Source: Candidatus Riflebacteria bacterium HGW-Riflebacteria-1
Lineage (GTDB): Bacteria; Muiribacteriota; Ozemobacteria; Ozemobacterales; Ozemobacteraceae
DNA: 64,000 nt
Direction of reading: 5' to 3'
NCBI GenBank assembly: GCA_002839445.1
Contig: PGYB01000008.1
Coordinates: 1 to 64,000, forward strand
The translations under genes and the position numbers were made by a program. Shown piece by piece: positions 61,171 through 64,000 of the stretch (positions are counted from its first letter, which is position 1; every line of letters starts with the position of its first letter). The notes beneath the pieces were generated by a model that was not told the DNA's origin, made no database searches, and saw only the letters and a program-made list of their open reading frames with translations.

Positions 61171-61935
61171 ATGAACAGTCAAACACCACTTCTCGAAGTT
61201 AAAGAACTTGCCAAGACCTACTTCATGGACGGAATCTCGGTAAGAGCTCTGCGCGACGTAAATCTGAGCTTTTACCAGGGTGAATTCACCGCAATAATGG
61301 GCGCTTCCGGTTCTGGCAAGTCAACATTGATGCACATACTTGGCTGTCTTGACCGCCCGACTTCGGGCCAGTATTTGATCGAAGGCGACGATGTCTCAGA
61401 GTTCAGCAAAGATCAGCTGGCACTGGTGCGCAACCGCAAGATCGGCTTCGTCTTTCAGGGATTCAACCTTCTTTCAAGAACAAGCGCACTCGAAAATGTT
61501 GAACTGCCAATGATTTACGCCGGCATACCGGCTGAAGAGCGTCAGCAGCGAGCTATGCAGGCACTCGATTCGGTAGGGCTCAAGGGGCGGGAACATCATC
61601 ATTCCAACCAGCTTTCAGGCGGCCAGCAACAGCGTGTCGCGATTGCCAGAGCCTTGGTTAACCGGCCGACAGTCATTCTGGCCGATGAGCCCACCGGTAA
61701 TCTCGACTCGTATTCAAGCGTAGAAATTATGGGAATCTTTCAAGATCTCAATCGAAAGGGCATATCAATTGTTCTCATCACGCATGAACCAGATATCGCC
61801 CTGTACACTTCGCGGGTCGTGCGGTTATCTGACGGAGTTATACTGTCTGACGAGCCGGTAGCGCAAAAGCTGGATGCCCGAGAAGAGATCAAAAAGCATG
61901 TGCGGCCGCAGGTTGTTGAGGAGGTAGTCAAATGA
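61171..61935 (+). CDS. MacB-like ABC transporter, ATPase subunit
   Basis: 254 residues from the ATG at 61171, one base after the macA stop; the frame is open upstream within macA but that part is a shadow. ABC motifs are complete: Walker [11 protein letters not shown]-loop [19 protein letters not shown], signature LSGGQQQR, Walker [13 protein letters not shown] and switch His in LITHEPD. It is of the LolD/MacB class that pairs with FtsX-type permeases. In E. coli MacB these two parts are fused; here they are separate genes. Its stop overlaps the permease start. Confidence 0.93.
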   Translation: MNSQTPLLEVKELAKTYFMDGISVRALRDVNLSFYQGEFTAIMGASGSGKSTLMHILGCLDRPTSGQYLIEGDDVSEFSKDQLALVRNRKIGFVFQGFNLLSRTSALENVELPMIYAGIPAEERQQRAMQALDSVGLKGREHHHSNQLSGGQQQRVAIARALVNRPTVILADEPTGNLDSYSSVEIMGIFQDLNRKGISIVLITHEPDIALYTSRVVRLSDGVILSDEPVAQKLDAREEIKKHVRPQVVEEVVK

Positions 61936-63149
61936 GCTTTCTGGGCATAATCAGACTCGCATTTATCAGTCTGGGCAGAAACAAAATGCGCTCTTTTCTG
62001 ACTGCGCTTGGCATTATCATCGGCGTAACCTCGGTTGTCGGCATGGTCGCTCTCGGGCAGGGCGCATATTTTTCGGTTCAGGAGAACATCTCGAAAATGG
62101 GCACAAACCTGATAATGGTCATGCCTGGGGGTGGTCAAAAGCGTGGTTTTCGCGGACCGCCAGGCAGCACAAACACCCTGACTCCCGAAGATGGCGACGC
62201 CATATTGCAAAGCTGCCCTTCGGTTGCCATGCAGACACCGATTGCCAGAAATTCTGGCCAGGTGGTCTTTGGTAACCAGAACTGGTCAACCAGCGTCATG
62301 GGCGTTAACGAGCACTACCTCGATATTGCATCGCGCGAAGTAACTGAAGGGCGCTTTTTCACTGCCGGTGAGGTGCGCGGCGGCCTGAAAGTTTGCGTGA
62401 TCGGTCAGACACTTGTTGACAACCTATTTGGCAATCTCAACCCGATCGGCCAGACCATCAGGTTCAAAAAACTTCCGATCACGGTTGTCGGCGTTCTCAA
62501 GTCACGCGGCGAGTCTTCAATGGGCGGAGATCAGGATGACCTGATACTGATGCCGTTCGTGGTAGTACAAAGGCGTCTGCTTGGGGTTACCCACGCTAAT
62601 ATGATTCATATTTCGGCCAGAGGCCCGGATCAAATTGACTCGGCCAAAGAAGAGATCAATGAGGTGCTCTTGCGGCGGCATCACAAAAAAGGCGAAGAAG
62701 ACGCCGATTTTTCAATTCATACTCAGGATGATATCGCTGAAATGGCCGGTTCAACACTGACAATTATCGCCCTGCTGCTGGGAAGCATCGCGTCAGTTTC
62801 GCTGCTGGTAGGCGGTATTGGCATCATGAACATCATGCTGGTATCGGTTACCGAGCGCACCCGCGAGATCGGCATCAGAATGGCGATAGGAGCGCGAACC
62901 AACGACATTCTTTACCAGTTTCTTGTAGAGGCTGTTGTTTTAAGCTGTGTTGGCGGTATTCTCGGCATTGTCGGCGGGTATCTTCTGTCGAACATCATCG
63001 GCCATTTTGTAGAGTTCAAACCGGTAGTCTCGAACGCTTCAATTATCGTATCGATTCTGTTTTCGGCAGCGGTAGGCATATTCTTTGGTCTTTACCCGGC
63101 CTGGAAAGCCTCAAAGCTCGACCCGATCGAAGCTTTCAGATACGAATAA
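61932..63149 (+). CDS. MacB-like ABC transporter, FtsX-type permease subunit
   Basis: 405 residues with the MacB permease layout: one N-terminal helix (about 20-40), a large periplasmic domain (about 45-275) and three C-terminal helices at about 276-300, 325-350 and 370-395. MRSFLTALGIIIGVTSVVGM and GGIGIMNIMLVSVTERTREIG are family signatures. Mechanotransmission by this pump expels substrates that enter from the periplasm, e.g. macrolides, peptides or toxins. The ATG overlaps the ATPase stop. It ends the four-gene operon. Confidence 0.94.
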   Translation: MSFLGIIRLAFISLGRNKMRSFLTALGIIIGVTSVVGMVALGQGAYFSVQENISKMGTNLIMVMPGGGQKRGFRGPPGSTNTLTPEDGDAILQSCPSVAMQTPIARNSGQVVFGNQNWSTSVMGVNEHYLDIASREVTEGRFFTAGEVRGGLKVCVIGQTLVDNLFGNLNPIGQTIRFKKLPITVVGVLKSRGESSMGGDQDDLILMPFVVVQRRLLGVTHANMIHISARGPDQIDSAKEEINEVLLRRHHKKGEEDADFSIHTQDDIAEMAGSTLTIIALLLGSIASVSLLVGGIGIMNIMLVSVTERTREIGIRMAIGARTNDILYQFLVEAVVLSCVGGILGIVGGYLLSNIIGHFVEFKPVVSNASIIVSILFSAAVGIFFGLYPAWKASKLDPIEAFRYE

Positions 63150-63202
63150 CCATATACTATTCACAATAAATTCGTTCACAGCACAAGATTAGAAGCTAGG
63201 GC

Positions 63203-63315
63203 CCCTGGTGCGATTGCGATTACGACGCGCAGGATGCGCTAGTGCCAGGGTGCCAGAGGATACTGCGCGCCCTGGTGCGAGAACGAAGAAAGCAAATTGC
63301 AGGACAGTGCCAGGG
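63203..63315. repeat. two tandem imperfect hairpin units in an intergenic gap
   Basis: CCCTGGTGCGA occurs at 63203-63213 and 63270-63280, and AGTGCCAGGG at 63241-63250 and 63306-63315. Each pair encloses an inverted repeat (CCCTGG...CCAGGG), so the gap holds two units of about 47 bases, 67 bases apart. No coding potential. The function is unknown. Confidence 0.55.
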
Positions 63316-63345
63316 TATTCACGAACTAAATAAGTGAAATTGGTA

Positions 63346-63852
63346 CTAGAGCGTATCGCCAAGATAGACCTGGGCAAAATCAGCTGGCGGAAACTTTTTG
63401 AGCAGTTCAATCAGCGCGCCCGGGTAGAACCGGTATTTTTCGAGTTCTGCGACTGGCAACCATTCAACGCCAGTCTGCATGGCATCATGGCTGCTCCCGG
63501 CTTCTGGTTCTTCGAGAAGCTGACAGGCGAACATGAATTCAATCTGGTGAATGCTGTCGTCATATTCAGCCAGTTCATGATTGGCCGAAATATATTCACG
63601 CACAAAATACAGATGGCCGACCTCGACAGTAGCACCTGTTTCTTCGCGACATTCTCGCACAACCGCGTCTCTTAAAGTCTCACCATGGTTCTGGCCACCA
63701 CCCGGTAACAAAAAAAAATCGCCAAGCAGATCGCGATTTCTGGTGCAGAGCACCCGGCCGTCTCGTATTATCAATGCCTTTGCCGAATTGCGCAGTGGCC
63801 GCGTCGGCATGGCATAAGCAGTCTGCGGTTTATTCTCTGTTGTCATCAGCAT
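63346..63852 (-). CDS. Nudix hydrolase
   Basis: 168 residues with a complete Nudix box: GGGQNHGETLRDAVVRECRE followed by ETGA (the G-x5-E-x7-REUxEExGU pattern, about 50-73). It should hydrolyse nucleoside diphosphate derivatives with Mg2+. The N-terminal LRNSAKALIIRDGRVLCTRN and LLGDFFLLPGGG are typical of the MutT/ADP-ribose-type family. The substrate cannot be assigned. The start overlaps the end of the upstream gene by 23 bases; an alternative ATG is two codons later. Confidence 0.9.
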   Translation of the reverse strand: MLMTTENKPQTAYAMPTRPLRNSAKALIIRDGRVLCTRNRDLLGDFFLLPGGGQNHGETLRDAVVRECREETGATVEVGHLYFVREYISANHELAEYDDSIHQIEFMFACQLLEEPEAGSSHDAMQTGVEWLPVAELEKYRFYPGALIELLKKFPPADFAQVYLGDTL

Positions 63853-64000
63853 CCCTCGAACTTACCATCAGCTGATTCTTTTGCGCGCGCACAAAAAAGT
63901 GCATCAGAAATGCAATTGATCGGCTGCTGACCAGCCTTTCAAGCTCGTCACCGGCCGGCGCTTCGATAAAAATACTGTTGCCGCTCGCCGCCGCCGAAAA
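63830..64000 (-). CDS. C-terminal fragment of a gene truncated by the window edge
   Basis: An open frame enters from the right edge and ends with TAA at 63830, giving the last 56 residues of a protein. It reads SIFIEAPAGDELERLVSSR and then SIAFLMHFFVRAQKNQLMV. The 23-base overlap with the Nudix start suggests translational coupling. The fragment is too short for a family assignment. Confidence 0.55.
   Translation of the reverse strand, partial: FSAAASGNSIFIEAPAGDELERLVSSRSIAFLMHFFVRAQKNQLMVSSRDADDNRE

Noticed and set aside
1..64000. CRISPR array, tRNA, rRNA, insertion sequence or prophage
   Set aside because: No regularly spaced direct repeats, cloverleaf-like segment, transposase or phage gene was recognised in the window.

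Overview
The window looks like a chromosomal segment of a diderm bacterium with anaerobic metabolism. Diderm: a TolC-type outer-membrane efflux protein, a beta-barrel-like protein ending in Phe and many signal peptides. Anaerobic: a single-chain pyruvate:ferredoxin oxidoreductase beside a Na+-translocating NADH:quinone reductase (Nqr) operon. Flotillin-like FloA/NfeD genes, very large class III cyclases and many GAF sensors are unlike the common model lineages. A deep-branching phylum such as Riflebacteria is possible, but this is a weak guess from gene content. There are no rRNA, tRNA, CRISPR, phage or IS features. Base use looks even and most starts carry AGGAG-like sites. Recognisable promoters are TTGACT-17-TAATAT-like, often with a TAGAAT -10.

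Layout. 0.2-6.6 kb (minus): an alpha/beta hydrolase, then nqrBCDEF without nqrA, a conserved unknown gene and a His-rich cation-diffusion-facilitator transporter. 6.6-7.7 kb: mostly non-coding, with hairpins and a 40-residue four-Cys ORF. 7.7-13.4 kb: prfC, a SprA-like C-terminal fragment, an M18 aminopeptidase, a hydrolase, mntP and a small unknown gene. 13.5-26 kb: a zinc-ribbon membrane protein followed by two tandem ~1985-residue double adenylate cyclases. 26-34 kb: a secreted protein, an ankyrin protein, a diguanylate cyclase overlapping a TAXI-type binding protein, an exported phospholipase-D-family protein and a GAF-PAS protein. 34-39 kb: a TlyA-type methyltransferase, a zinc-ribbon membrane protein, and a MATE/cmoM/ferredoxin-nitroreductase operon. 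39-45 kb: aphA, a HIT protein, rpsU, two nfeD genes, floA, an unknown gene and a degenerate acyltransferase. 45-50 kb: PFOR, an acetyltransferase and a PfkB kinase. 50.4-58.3 kb: a stand-alone intein-like (Hint) protein coupled to uvrD/pcrA, a membrane-tethered glycogen-binding-domain protein, a four-GAF HD-GYP protein and a beta-barrel-like protein. 58.4-63.1 kb: a TolC-MacA-MacB efflux operon. 63.2-64 kb: paired repeats, a Nudix hydrolase and the end of a truncated gene.

Three observations stand out. First, both giant cyclases divide the catalytic residues between their two cyclase domains as mammalian transmembrane adenylyl cyclases do: domain 1 keeps the metal-binding Asp pair, while domain 2 keeps the adenine-specifying Lys/Asp and the transition-state Asn/Arg. 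This predicts one active site per chain, an intramolecular pseudo-heterodimer. Second, the 370-residue protein just upstream of uvrD resembles the intein known from UvrD/PcrA helicases, but it is free-standing, has lost its splicing residues and sits beside an intein-free helicase. Third, the periplasmic TAXI protein overlaps the diguanylate cyclase gene and no TRAP permease is nearby, so it may be a ligand sensor for c-di-GMP signalling. With the HD-GYP protein, second-messenger signalling (cAMP and c-di-GMP) is the dominant theme of the window.
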